Source: Micromonospora mirobrigensis
Lineage (GTDB): Bacteria > Actinomycetota > Actinomycetes > Mycobacteriales > Micromonosporaceae
Length of the DNA: 64,000 nt
Assembly (NCBI RefSeq): GCF_900091555.1
Contig: NZ_FMCX01000005.1
Location: 124,001 to 188,000, forward strand
Reading direction: 5' to 3'
The translations under genes were made by a program, and so were the position numbers. The notes under the pieces were generated by a model, which searched no databases, was not told where the DNA came from, and worked only from the letters and a program-made list of their open reading frames with translations. Positions within the stretch are counted from its first letter, which is position 1. Each line of letters begins with the position of its first letter. Shown here piece by piece: positions 16,229 to 24,544 of this stretch.

Positions 16229-17743
16229 TTGTCCTCCGATCCGTTCTTCGACAGCGGCCTGCGCCGCGGTCGGCTCGGCACCGCACACCTCGTCTTCTTC
16301 ACCGTCGCCGCGTCGGCACCGCTGACCGTTCTCGGCGGCGGCGTCACCACCATGTACGCGGTCAGCGGCAACGTCGGCGCCGCGCTGAGCTTCATCCTGC
16401 TCGCCGCGGTGCTGGCGATCTTCGCCGTCGGCTACGCCGCGATGAGCCGGCACGTGGCCAACGCGGGCGCCTTCTACGCGTACATCGCCAACGGGCTGGG
16501 CCGGGCCGGCGGCGTCGCCGGCTCCGCGGTGGCGCTGGCCGCGTACAACGCGATCCAGATCGGCCTCTACGGCCTGTTCGGCGCGATCCTCAAGGACTTC
16601 ATGTCCAGCAAGTTCGACATCAACCTCCAGTGGTGGGTCTGGGCCCTGCTGGCCTGGGTGATCGTCGGCCTGCTCGGCATCCTGCGGATCGACCTGAACG
16701 CCACCGTGCTGGCCGTCCTGCTCGGCCTCGAGTGCGTCATCGTGCTCATCTTCGACGTGGTCTCCCTCGGCAACCCGGCCGGCGGCTCGATCACCTTCGA
16801 CGGCCTCGCGCCGGGCAACCTGTTCACCGCCGGCTTCGGCGCCGTCCTGGCGTTCGCCATCGCCTCCTTCACCGGCTTCGAGAGCGGCGCCATCTACAGC
16901 GAGGAGGTCAAGGACCCGCGTCGTACGGTGGCCCGGGCCACCTACATCGCGGTCGCCTTCACCGGCCTGTTCTACGCCTTCTCCGCCTGGGCGCTGACCG
17001 TGCTCACCGGCCCGGAGAACGCCGCCGCGGCCTCCGGCGAGGCGGGCGCGGGCGTCGTGTTCGGCGCTCTCGACCAGCACGCCGGCACCGTGATCGCGGA
17101 CATCGCCAACGTGCTGTTCATCACCTCGGTGCTCGCCGCGCTGCTGTCGTTCCACAACGGCGTGGCCCGCTACCTCTACGCCCTGGGCCGGGAGAACGTG
17201 CTGCCCCGCTTCCTGGGCGCCACCTCCAACCGCAGCGGCGCGCCGATCGCCGGCTCGCTGGTGCAGACCGTGCTCGCGCTCGTGGTCTTCATGGCCTTCG
17301 TGTTCACCGACCGCGACCCGGTGGTGGACCTGTTCACCTGGCTCTCCGGCGCCGCCGCGGTCGGCGTGGTGCTGCTGATGACGCTGACCTCGGCCGCCGT
17401 GGTCGGCTTCTTCCGGGGCCGGCCGGGCCCGGAGACGGCGTGGCAGCGGGTGATCGCCCCGACGCTGGGCACCATCCTGCTGGCCGCCGTGCTCGGTGTG
17501 CTGCTGGTGAACTTCGACTCCCTGCTGGTGCCGGGCAGCCCGTCGTACCTGAAGTGGCTGCTGCCGGCGATCCCGGTCGTCGCCCTGGTGATCGGCCTGA
17601 TCTGGGGCGTGGCCCTCAAGTCGGTCCGGCCCGAGGCGTACGCCCGGATCGGCCGGGTCACCGAGGAGGGCCTGCACGAGCCGGGCCTGCACCCGGTGCC
17701 GGACGCCGAGCGCGACGCGTGGGCCACCGGCCACCGCCGCTGA
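16229..17743 (+). CDS. APC-family amino acid permease
   Basis: A 504-residue polytopic membrane protein. It starts at a TTG (16229) with AGGAG at 16219-16223. About twelve helices can be seen. The first half opens LGTAHLVFFTVAASAPLTVLGGG, with the APC loop AGAFYAYIANGLGR, then GFESGAIYSEEVKDPRRTVARA (the Glu-Glu-x-x-x-P motif) and FHNGVARYLYALGRENVLPR. It is a proton- or sodium-coupled importer of an amino acid or amine in the cytoplasmic membrane; the substrate is not readable. It ends 14 bases before a strong terminator. Confidence 0.92.
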   Translation: MSSDPFFDSGLRRGRLGTAHLVFFTVAASAPLTVLGGGVTTMYAVSGNVGAALSFILLAAVLAIFAVGYAAMSRHVANAGAFYAYIANGLGRAGGVAGSAVALAAYNAIQIGLYGLFGAILKDFMSSKFDINLQWWVWALLAWVIVGLLGILRIDLNATVLAVLLGLECVIVLIFDVVSLGNPAGGSITFDGLAPGNLFTAGFGAVLAFAIASFTGFESGAIYSEEVKDPRRTVARATYIAVAFTGLFYAFSAWALTVLTGPENAAAASGEAGAGVVFGALDQHAGTVIADIANVLFITSVLAALLSFHNGVARYLYALGRENVLPRFLGATSNRSGAPIAGSLVQTVLALVVFMAFVFTDRDPVVDLFTWLSGAAAVGVVLLMTLTSAAVVGFFRGRPGPETAWQRVIAPTLGTILLAAVLGVLLVNFDSLLVPGSPSYLKWLLPAIPVVALVIGLIWGVALKSVRPEAYARIGRVTEEGLHEPGLHPVPDAERDAWATGHRR

Positions 17744-17757
17744 CCCGCTGGGACCAC

Positions 17758-17790
17758 AACGGCCCGACCGCCTCGCGCGGTCGGGCCGTT
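17758..17790 (+). terminator. 14-bp hairpin after the permease gene
   Basis: AACGGCCCGACCGC at 17758-17771 pairs perfectly with 17777-17790 over a five-base loop (CTCGC), and TTCGTCGTTT follows. It is placed between the permease stop at 17743 and the end of the opposite gene at 17811, so it is probably bidirectional. Confidence 0.8.
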
Positions 17791-17810
17791 CGTCGTTTCC
17801 GCCGGTCGGG

Positions 17811-18605
17811 TCAGCCGGTGACGGCGGTCAGCGCGGGCAGGTACGCCGAGGAGTGGCCGGCGGCCTTCGGGTGGTACGACTCGACCACCGGGAAGGTGGT
17901 GCCGTTGATCCACGGGGTGGCGGCGCAGACGCCGTGCCCGGCGAACCGGCCGCGGACGTCGGCGTAGCTGAACCCGGCCGCCGCGGCCCGCGCCGAGATG
18001 ACGCTCGAGATGGTGTCCGAGCCGCCGTTGAGCAGGCCGCGCTTGTACTCGTTGATGCTGCCGAAGCCGCAGTAGCCCAGCTCGAACAGGCGCGGGTAGC
18101 CGAGCACCACCACCCGGGCGTACGGCGCCCGGCTGCGGATCGCCCGGTAGGTCTCGTCCAGCCGCCCGGGCAGCGTCCCGGTGATGTACGACTTCGCGTT
18201 GTTCACCGCGGAAAGGCAGCCGCTGTCGGTGCCGAGCCGGCAGGTGGTCACCACGTCGGCGAAGCCGGCGTCGTTGCCGCCGATGCTGATGGTGACCAGG
18301 TCGGTGCCGGAGTTCAGCGCGCCGAGCTGGTTGCCGAGCACCTCCCGGGTGGTGGCTCCGGAGCAGGCGACGAACTGGAACGTCGACACGGTGTGGCTGT
18401 TCACCCAGAGCCGTGGGTACGCCTGCGGGCTGCGCAGGCAGGAGCCGCTGGTGCCGTCGTAGTTGTTGGTGCCGACGCCGGAGGAGTACGAGTCGCCGAG
18501 GGCGGCGTAGTCGGTGCCGGCCGCGGCGGCCGGGGTCGCCAGGCCGAGGGTGAGCAGCAGGCCGGCGACGAGTGCGCCGACGGTGGGGGAGACGCGGATG
18601 CGCAT
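17811..18605 (-). CDS. Secreted SGNH/GDSL esterase
   Basis: A 264-residue protein, ATG at 18605 with GGAGG nine bases upstream. Residues 1-29 are a signal peptide ending in PAAAA. Block I is ALGDSYSSGVG with the nucleophile Ser, followed by FVACSGATT (the oxyanion Gly region), ISIGGNDAGFADV (block III, Asn) and a final SYHPKAAGHSSAY carrying the catalytic His. Six Cys residues suggest three disulfides, as in the known Streptomyces secreted esterase fold. It would hydrolyse acyl esters outside the cell. The catalytic Asp three before the His reads Glu (VVESYH), a small departure. Confidence 0.92.
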   Translation of the reverse strand: MRIRVSPTVGALVAGLLLTLGLATPAAAAGTDYAALGDSYSSGVGTNNYDGTSGSCLRSPQAYPRLWVNSHTVSTFQFVACSGATTREVLGNQLGALNSGTDLVTISIGGNDAGFADVVTTCRLGTDSGCLSAVNNAKSYITGTLPGRLDETYRAIRSRAPYARVVVLGYPRLFELGYCGFGSINEYKRGLLNGGSDTISSVISARAAAAGFSYADVRGRFAGHGVCAATPWINGTTFPVVESYHPKAAGHSSAYLPALTAVTG

Positions 18606-18638
18606 CGGGGGGCCTCCAGGGGGATGGGGGCCCACTTC

Positions 18639-18667
18639 GTAACATGTGGTCTACTCGCTGGTAACAT
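18639..18667. promoter_or_regulatory. GTAACAT direct repeat upstream of the SGNH esterase gene
   Basis: GTAACAT at 18639-18645 and again at 18661-18667 (start-to-start 22 bp, about two helical turns) lies 34-62 bases before the start of the esterase gene. This is AT-rich for the region. It may be a binding site for an activator or repressor; no regulator is identified. Confidence 0.3.
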
Positions 18668-18898
18668 TCTCGGCGCTCGATCTGGCGCCTGGTGTGAATG
18701 TCGTCGCCCCCGCTTGCCATCGAGCGATAGATCGAAGATCATGGATGGGTTTGGGTCGACGGCGCCGAGGGTGGAAGCGCCGGGCGTGCCGAAGCCGCCG
18801 ACCAGGGCGATCTGGTCGGCGGCAGGCGTGTGTCGTTCACGTGCGGGCGGGCCGGGTCCCGGGCAGTTGCCCCGGACCCGGCCCGCCGAATCGTCCGC

Positions 18899-19276
18899 TC
18901 AGTCCCGGCTGACCCCCTCCGGGTGCATTCCGGTCGCCTCCTCCAGCGCGTTGTCCGGCAGGTCCCCGCCGGCCGCGTCGTCCGGGAAGGACCGGCGGGC
19001 GGGTGCCGGATCGGGCGGCGCCCCCGGACCGGCCTCCACGTGCCGGCCCGGCTCGACCGAGCCGAAGCCGTGCCGGCCCGCCGGACCGGTCGGTGCCGCG
19101 GGTTCCCCGGCCCGGCGTTCCCCGCGCCGCCCCGGCGGTACGGCGGACTCCTCGCTGCCCTCGCCCATCGGGTCGTCCTCACCCGCGCCCCAGGGCGGTC
19201 CGGCGTCGAAGCCGTCCGTGGTGCCCCACGGGCCGACGGACTCAGGTCCGCCGCGCGCTGCGTCGTTCGCCGTCAT
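18899..19276 (-). CDS. Low-complexity acidic hypothetical protein
   Basis: A 125-residue protein starting at ATG 19276 (MTANDAARGGPESVG), with GAGG six bases upstream of the adjacent TGAGG. Gly/Pro/Glu/Asp-rich, with no hydrophobic segment: WGTTDGFDAGPPWGAG, GEDDPMGEGSEESAVPPG, and the ending NALEEATGMHPEGVSRD. It looks disordered. No family is recognised; it may be a linker-like or stress protein of the kind common beside membrane genes here. Confidence 0.5.
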   Translation of the reverse strand: MTANDAARGGPESVGPWGTTDGFDAGPPWGAGEDDPMGEGSEESAVPPGRRGERRAGEPAAPTGPAGRHGFGSVEPGRHVEAGPGAPPDPAPARRSFPDDAAGGDLPDNALEEATGMHPEGVSRD

Positions 19277-19319
19277 CCTCACCTCGCTGGTCGTCGCCGA
19301 CCGCGGCCGGCGATCCGTT

Positions 19320-19946
19320 TCAGTGCGACATCGTCATCCGGCGCTTCATCCCGGCCATCCCCACGACCTTGCCGGCCGTCATCGGCGCGCTCAGCAGCCC
19401 GCCGGCCCGGCCCAGCATGCCCCGGAAGACCTGCCCCGGCTTCTGCTGCTCACTCATGTACGCGGTCACCACGACCAGCGCGCCGGTCAGCGCGGGGATG
19501 GTCCACTGCAACAACTTCATCTGCCGCTGCTGCGCCGCCACGTCCGACGGCGTCTGGTAGTTGGGCTCGGTGGTCCCATCGACCGACGGGTTGCCCGCCT
19601 TCTCCAACTTCATCCCGAGCAGCCGGCTGTAGCCGGTGACCGCCAGGGCGCCGACGGTCAGCGCCGTCTTCACCGCGCTCATCTTGGCCACCCCGCGTTG
19701 GGTCATCACCCGCGGGCTCTCGGTGGCCAGCTCGCCGACCGCGCCGGCCAGGTGCGCGCCGATCGCCGCCGCGTTCACCGGCGTCCACCGGGACCACCCC
19801 GCCGAGGCGACCGGAAGCCGCTGGGTCGAGTCGCTGATCTGGGCCGCCGCCCCGTTGACGCCGAGCGCCCCCATCAGCGAGCCGCCGAACCAGGCCGCCA
19901 GGCCCAGATCGTGCATGGAGCGCAAAGCGGTGTGCCGTTCGGACAT
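19320..19946 (-). CDS. Conserved hypothetical membrane protein
   Basis: A 208-residue protein starting at ATG 19946 behind GAGGGGGAAC. The sequence opens MSERHTALRSMHDLGLAAWFGGSLMGALG and has three or four hydrophobic helices: VNAAAIGAHLAGAVGELA, MSAVKTALTVGALAVTGYSRLLG and LLQWTIPALTGALVVVTAYM. A cytoplasmic loop contains EPNYQTPSDVAAQQRQMK. No domain with a known function is recognised. It is the first gene of a two-gene set with the low-complexity protein. Confidence 0.65.
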   Translation of the reverse strand: MSERHTALRSMHDLGLAAWFGGSLMGALGVNGAAAQISDSTQRLPVASAGWSRWTPVNAAAIGAHLAGAVGELATESPRVMTQRGVAKMSAVKTALTVGALAVTGYSRLLGMKLEKAGNPSVDGTTEPNYQTPSDVAAQQRQMKLLQWTIPALTGALVVVTAYMSEQQKPGQVFRGMLGRAGGLLSAPMTAGKVVGMAGMKRRMTMSH

Positions 19947-20186
19947 CTGTTCCCCCTCAACCGTGTTCGGGCGCAGCGGCATACCCACCGATCGCGCTGC
20001 TACGCCCCCGGGCCCCGAACGCTTCCGACGGCGACGTCCGCCCTGGTCCGGCGGGGTGCGGCAGGACTCCTCCGACGGCCGGCGGGTAGGCGGGGGCAGG
20101 GCCGAACGCGCCACGTCCGGCGCACCCGGGGGATTCGCCGGCAGCCCGGCGGGGCATCATCGGCGGCGATGATCGACAGGAGCGGT

Positions 20187-21971
20187 ATGGGCGGGGCGGT
20201 GGACGAGCCGGACGGCACGTCCGTGGTCGACCACGCCCTGCTGTTCCGGTCCACCCCCACGCCGTACCTGGTGCTCAGCCCCGACCTGACCATCGTCGAG
20301 GTGAACGAGGCGTACCTGTGGGCGACCGGACGCACCCGCGCGGAGCTGCTCGGCCGGCACGTCTTCGACGCGTTCCCCGGCAACCCGGACAGCTCCGACG
20401 CCAGCGGGGTGCCCAACCTGCGGGCCTCCCTGATCCGGGCCCGGGACACCGGCCGTGCCGACACGATGGCGTTGCAGCGCTATGACATCCCCGACGGCGC
20501 CGGCGGCTTCCTCACCCGGCACTGGAGCCCGATGAACGTGCCGGTACGCGACGAGGCCGGGCGCACCGTGCTGCTCGTGCACCGGGTGGAGGACGTCACC
20601 GACTTCGTCCGGGAGCGGGACCGCAGCCGCGCCGACCGGGCCCGGGGCGAGGACCTGCGCCGCCGGATGGAGGAGGCCGAGCTCGACCTGTACGCCCGGG
20701 CCCGGGAGCTGCGCGCGGCGCTGGAGTCGCAGGGCGTGGCGACCCGGCAGCTGACCACGCTGGTGGAGCTGGCCGGCCAGCTCGCCGGCTGCGAGACCGT
20801 GGCCGCGCTGACCGAGGTGGTGATCGACCGGGGGCTGGCCGCGTTGGGGGCGGACGGGGGAGCGGTGGGCGTCCGGGACCAGGGCCGGATCCGGCTGACT
20901 CTGACCGACAGCCTCGGCGGGCGCACCCGGGAGCGGTACGCGGACCTGCCGTTGGACGGACCGCTGCCGGCCTGTACGGCGGCCCGGCGCGACGAGGTCG
21001 TCCTGCTGCCCGACCGCGCCACGACCCTGGCCTGGTCGGACGAGATGGCCGACGTGCTCGACGACACCGGGCTGCGGCGGTGGGTCGCCCTGCCGCTGCG
21101 GGTCGGTGACCGGCTGCTCGGATCGCTGACCGTGGGCTGGCGCGACGACGCGCCGTTCCGGCCCCGCGAGGTGGAGCTGCTGGGCGCGTTCGCCGCGCAG
21201 TGCGCGCAGACCCTGGACCGGATCCGGATCCACCAGGCCCAGCGGCGCACCTCCGAGACCCTGCAACGCAGCCTGCTCACCGAGCCGCCGCCGACGGCCG
21301 GGCTGACCGTGGCGGTCCGCTACCACCCGGCCGCCGAGCACGAGCAGGTCGGCGGCGACTGGTACGACGCCTTCCCGGCCTCGGACGGGGCCGCCACCCT
21401 GGTGATCGGCGACGTGACCGGGCACGACCGGCGGGCGCTGGCCGCGATGGCGCAGATCCGCAACACGCTGCGCGGCGTCGCGTACCTGATGGGTGCGCCG
21501 CCGGCCGGGAGCCTGGCCGCGCTGGAACGGGTGCTGGCCGGCCTGAAGGTCGAGGCGCTCGCCTCGACGGTGCTGGTCCACCTCTGGGCGCCCGGCCAGG
21601 TCGGTGGCGACCCGCGGCGGGCCCGCCTGGTCTGGTGCAACGCCGGCCATCCACCGCCGGTGCTGATCGGCCCGGACGGCGCCGCCCGGCTGCTGAGCCG
21701 GCCGGTGGACCCGATGGTGGGGCTGGGGATCGGCCGGTCGCGCCGTGACCACCAGCTGCTGCTCGACCCGGGCAGCACGCTGGTGCTCTACACCGACGGG
21801 CTGGTGGAGCGGCGGCACGAGGTGCTGGACGAGGGGCTGGAGCGCCTGCGGGCGGCCGCCGCCCGTCTGCACCACCTGCCGGTCGAGGAGTTCGGCGACG
21901 CCCTGCTGGCCGAGCTGGCCGACGTGCCGAGCGACGACATCGCCCTGCTGGCGGTCCGGGTCACCGGCTGA
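20187..21971 (+). CDS. PAS-GAF-PP2C (SpoIIE-type) phosphatase
   Basis: A 594-residue protein. The ATG at 20187 follows AGGAGCGGT, so it is preferred to the in-frame ATG at 20169. Residues about 20-130 form a PAS domain (YLVLSPDLTIVEVNEAYLWATGR, then NVPVRDEAGRTVLLVHRVEDV). A coiled-coil linker runs from about 140 to 185 (RADRARGEDLRRRMEEAELDL). A GAF domain spans about 190-350. The C-terminal PP2C SpoIIE domain has GGDWYDAF, VIGDVTGHDRRA and the closing SDDIALLAVRV with the metal-binding Asp pair. These proteins dephosphorylate STAS antagonists and free sigma factors. No sigma factor is adjacent, so the target is unknown. It probably acts in the same general network as the MEDS pair near 1 kb. 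Confidence 0.93.
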   Translation: MGGAVDEPDGTSVVDHALLFRSTPTPYLVLSPDLTIVEVNEAYLWATGRTRAELLGRHVFDAFPGNPDSSDASGVPNLRASLIRARDTGRADTMALQRYDIPDGAGGFLTRHWSPMNVPVRDEAGRTVLLVHRVEDVTDFVRERDRSRADRARGEDLRRRMEEAELDLYARARELRAALESQGVATRQLTTLVELAGQLAGCETVAALTEVVIDRGLAALGADGGAVGVRDQGRIRLTLTDSLGGRTRERYADLPLDGPLPACTAARRDEVVLLPDRATTLAWSDEMADVLDDTGLRRWVALPLRVGDRLLGSLTVGWRDDAPFRPREVELLGAFAAQCAQTLDRIRIHQAQRRTSETLQRSLLTEPPPTAGLTVAVRYHPAAEHEQVGGDWYDAFPASDGAATLVIGDVTGHDRRALAAMAQIRNTLRGVAYLMGAPPAGSLAALERVLAGLKVEALASTVLVHLWAPGQVGGDPRRARLVWCNAGHPPPVLIGPDGAARLLSRPVDPMVGLGIGRSRRDHQLLLDPGSTLVLYTDGLVERRHEVLDEGLERLRAAAARLHHLPVEEFGDALLAELADVPSDDIALLAVRVTG

Positions 21972-21992
21972 CCGTACGCCCTCGGCGGCGGG

Positions 21993-22856
21993 TCAGCGTT
22001 TCGGCAGGGTCGCCGCGAAGGCGGCCACCCGGGCGGCCACCGGGCCGGCGGCGCGGACCCAGGTGAAGTGGTCCAGCGGGGTGCCCGCCTCGTCGACGGT
22101 GTACCGGTCCCGGGTCACCGGAGCGGCGGTCAGCTTCGCGCAGAGCGCGTCCATGGTGGGGTGCGGGGTGTACTGGTCGTCGTCGACGCTGACCGCCAGC
22201 ACCGGCGTCCGTACGCCTGCCACCGCCGCCTCCGTGTCCACCCCGTCCAGCCGGGGGAACCGCCCGGTCCGCGCGGTGTGCGCCCAGTCCCGGATCACCC
22301 CGCGGGCCTGCCGTCCGCCGAAACCCCAGCCCGGCCAGACCCGCAGCGCCGCGGCCACCGCCGCGATCCCCTGGGTGTACGGCAGCACCGCCCAGCCGCG
22401 TACGCCCGGGTAGTGCCGCCAGTACGGGATGCCGACCGCCACCAGGGCCAGCCCGTCGACCCGGCCGGTGTCGTGCAGGGCGAGGTGCAGCAGGGCGGCC
22501 TGCCCGCCGAGCGAGTGGCCGAGCAGCAGGGTGGTCCGCCCGTCCAGGGTGGGCTTGAGCGCGTCGAGCACCGCGCCGACGTCGGTGGCCAGTTCGGCGT
22601 AGCCGTACCGGCAGGCGCGGCCGGGGCGGGGGGTGCTGGCGCCGGTGCCGCGCAGGTCGGCGACGACCACGGCCAGCCCGGCCGCGCGCAGCGCCGCCGC
22701 GAACGGCCGGTAGTAGCGGGCCCGGACCCCCATCGCCGGCCAGATCACCACCACCGGCGCGCCGGTGACACCCTCGGGCTCGGGATAGCGCTGGACGCCG
22801 ATCCGCGCCCCGTCGACGTCGACGAACTCCTGCCGGTACTCCGGTTCCCCGTTCAC
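21993..22856 (-). CDS. Alpha/beta hydrolase
   Basis: A 287-residue protein starting at GTG 22856. The fold is clear: VVIWPAMGVRARYYRPFAAAL, AVVVADLRGTGAS, nucleophile elbow LLGHSLGGQAALLHLAL (Gly-x-Ser-x-Gly), acidic residue near VSVDDDQYTPHPTMDAL, and the closing His in TPLDHFTWVRAAG. It has no signal peptide. It starts 22 bases after the last gene of the heptose operon and may be the tail of that transcript, or separate. The substrate is unknown. Confidence 0.85.
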   Translation of the reverse strand: MNGEPEYRQEFVDVDGARIGVQRYPEPEGVTGAPVVVIWPAMGVRARYYRPFAAALRAAGLAVVVADLRGTGASTPRPGRACRYGYAELATDVGAVLDALKPTLDGRTTLLLGHSLGGQAALLHLALHDTGRVDGLALVAVGIPYWRHYPGVRGWAVLPYTQGIAAVAAALRVWPGWGFGGRQARGVIRDWAHTARTGRFPRLDGVDTEAAVAGVRTPVLAVSVDDDQYTPHPTMDALCAKLTAAPVTRDRYTVDEAGTPLDHFTWVRAAGPVAARVAAFAATLPKR

Positions 22857-22878
22857 CGGTCCAGCCTAGAACCGGAAG

Positions 22879-23853
22879 CTACCCGTGGGTAGCCACGGGG
22901 TCGGGTCGGCGGGGCCGTACCGGCCGGTGCGCGGTGGCCCGGTCGACCCGCTCCACCGCGGCCAGCACGGCCGGCACGTCCAGCGCGGCGAGCGCCGGGT
23001 GCACGCCGCCGTCGGCGGCCGGCGGGCGCGGGCCCACCCAGAGCGCCTGGTGCCGGGGCCGGTCCGGTGGCGGCCCCCACTGCGCGGGGGAGACCGGGCC
23101 GAAGAGCAGGACCGACGGGCACTCGTACGCGGTGGCCAGGTGCCCGATGCCGGTGTCGCCGCTGACCACCAGCCGGCCGTGGGCGACCAGCGCGGCCAGC
23201 TCACCGACGTCGGTGCGGCCGGCGAGCACCGCCGCGTCGGGCAGTCCCGCCCGGCGGGCCACCTCGACGGCGACCGGCCGTTCGGCGGCGGACCCGGTGA
23301 CCACCACCCGGTGCCCCCGCCGGGTCAGCTCCCGGGCCAGCGCCGCGAACCGGTCGGCCGGCCAGCGGCGCTGCACCGCCTTGGCCCCCGGGTGCACGAC
23401 GGTCACCCCGATGGGCAGCCCGGCCGGGTCCGGCCGGCGCAGCGCCAGGTCGGTGCGGTCGGCGGGGATCCCATACCAGGCGAGCAGCCGGCACCAGCGG
23501 TCCACCTCGTGCTCCTCGGCGAACCAGACCGGCCCGTCGTGATGCCCGGCGTCGGGGTTGGCGAAGGCGAGCATCCGGCGTGGTCGGGTGGTGCTGAGCA
23601 TCCGGTGCGACTGCGGGCCCCTGCCGTGCAGGTTGACGGCGATCTGCGGTGCCGGCCCGGTCCAGGGCAGCGGTCCGAGGCCGTCGGCGTGGATCCGCCG
23701 GTCGATGCCGCCGACCAGGTCGACCAGGGGGTCGAGCCAGGCCGGCGCGACCAGGGCGAGTTCCTGCTCCGGGTACGCGGTGCGCAGGGCGCGCAGCGCG
23801 GGGACCCCGGTGGCGAGGTCCCCGACGCCGAGCGCCCGCAGGACGAGGATCAC
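22879..23853 (-). CDS. GT9 (heptosyltransferase-like) glycosyltransferase
   Basis: A 324-residue protein starting at GTG 23853, which overlaps the stop of the SDR gene (GTGA). GT9 features: LVLRALGVGDLATGVPALRALR at the start, PGAKAVQRRWPADRFAALA in the middle, then VSGDTGIGHLATAYECPSVLLFGPVSPAQWGPPP, the ADP-heptose-binding region (GDTGIGHLA) of the LPS heptosyltransferase family. It is the last core gene of the heptose locus. The acceptor is unknown; since this is a Gram-positive, it cannot be LPS core. Confidence 0.87.
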   Translation of the reverse strand: MILVLRALGVGDLATGVPALRALRTAYPEQELALVAPAWLDPLVDLVGGIDRRIHADGLGPLPWTGPAPQIAVNLHGRGPQSHRMLSTTRPRRMLAFANPDAGHHDGPVWFAEEHEVDRWCRLLAWYGIPADRTDLALRRPDPAGLPIGVTVVHPGAKAVQRRWPADRFAALARELTRRGHRVVVTGSAAERPVAVEVARRAGLPDAAVLAGRTDVGELAALVAHGRLVVSGDTGIGHLATAYECPSVLLFGPVSPAQWGPPPDRPRHQALWVGPRPPAADGGVHPALAALDVPAVLAAVERVDRATAHRPVRPRRPDPVATHG

Positions 23854-24542
23854 GGGTACGACGACTCCTGCTCGGCGCAGACCACCATCTCCCGCACGGC
23901 GCAGCCGGCCGGCTGGGACAGCGCGAACATCACGGCCGCGGCAGTGTCGGCCGGATCGTTGAGGACCGCGTCCGGACCAGGCTTGTACGCCGCGTCCCGA
24001 TCGTCGAAGAACGCGGTACGCATCCCGCCCGGAATCAGCAGCGTGACGCCGACGGTCCCGGCGAGTTCGGCGGCGAGGGCGCGGGTGAAGCCGACCACCC
24101 CGAACTTCGCCGCGCAGTACGCGGTGGCGTCACTGACCGCCTTGACGCCCAACGTCGACGCCACCGTCACCACCGTGCCGTGCGAACGCTCCAGGTAGGG
24201 CACCGCCGCCCGGACCACCGCGGCCGTACCGAGCAGGTTGATCGCGACGATCCGGTCCCAGGTCACCCCCTCGACGTCGGCCAGCTTCCCCGGCACGTCC
24301 ATCCCGGCGGCGGTCACCACCCCGTCCAGCCCGCCGGCCTGCTCGGCCAGCTGCCGGGTGGCCTCCTCGGCGGCCCGGGTGTTCGCCAGGTCGCACTCCA
24401 GCCACGGCACCCCGTCGGCCGGCGCCTGCCGGTCCAGCACGTATGGTCGCCCGCCGGCCTTGGCCACCGCGGCCACCACGGCCGCCCCCAGCCCACTCGA
24501 CCCACCGGTCACCAGAACCGCCGAACCGTTGAGATCCTTCAT
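23850..24542 (-). CDS. Short-chain dehydrogenase/reductase (classical SDR)
   Basis: A 230-residue protein, ATG at 24542, two bases after the stop of HldE. The cofactor motif is TGGSSGLGAAV, then VVTVASTLG and the catalytic YCAAK (Tyr-x-x-x-Lys), followed by VTLLIPGGMRTAF. This is a classical short SDR, not the extended type of the ADP-heptose 6-epimerase HldD, so it is more likely to reduce or oxidise a sugar or an intermediate than to do that epimerisation. It is inside the heptose operon with tight spacing; its substrate is not readable. Confidence 0.86.
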   Translation of the reverse strand: MKDLNGSAVLVTGGSSGLGAAVVAAVAKAGGRPYVLDRQAPADGVPWLECDLANTRAAEEATRQLAEQAGGLDGVVTAAGMDVPGKLADVEGVTWDRIVAINLLGTAAVVRAAVPYLERSHGTVVTVASTLGVKAVSDATAYCAAKFGVVGFTRALAAELAGTVGVTLLIPGGMRTAFFDDRDAAYKPGPDAVLNDPADTAAAVMFALSQPAGCAVREMVVCAEQESSYP

Positions 24543-24544
24543 GC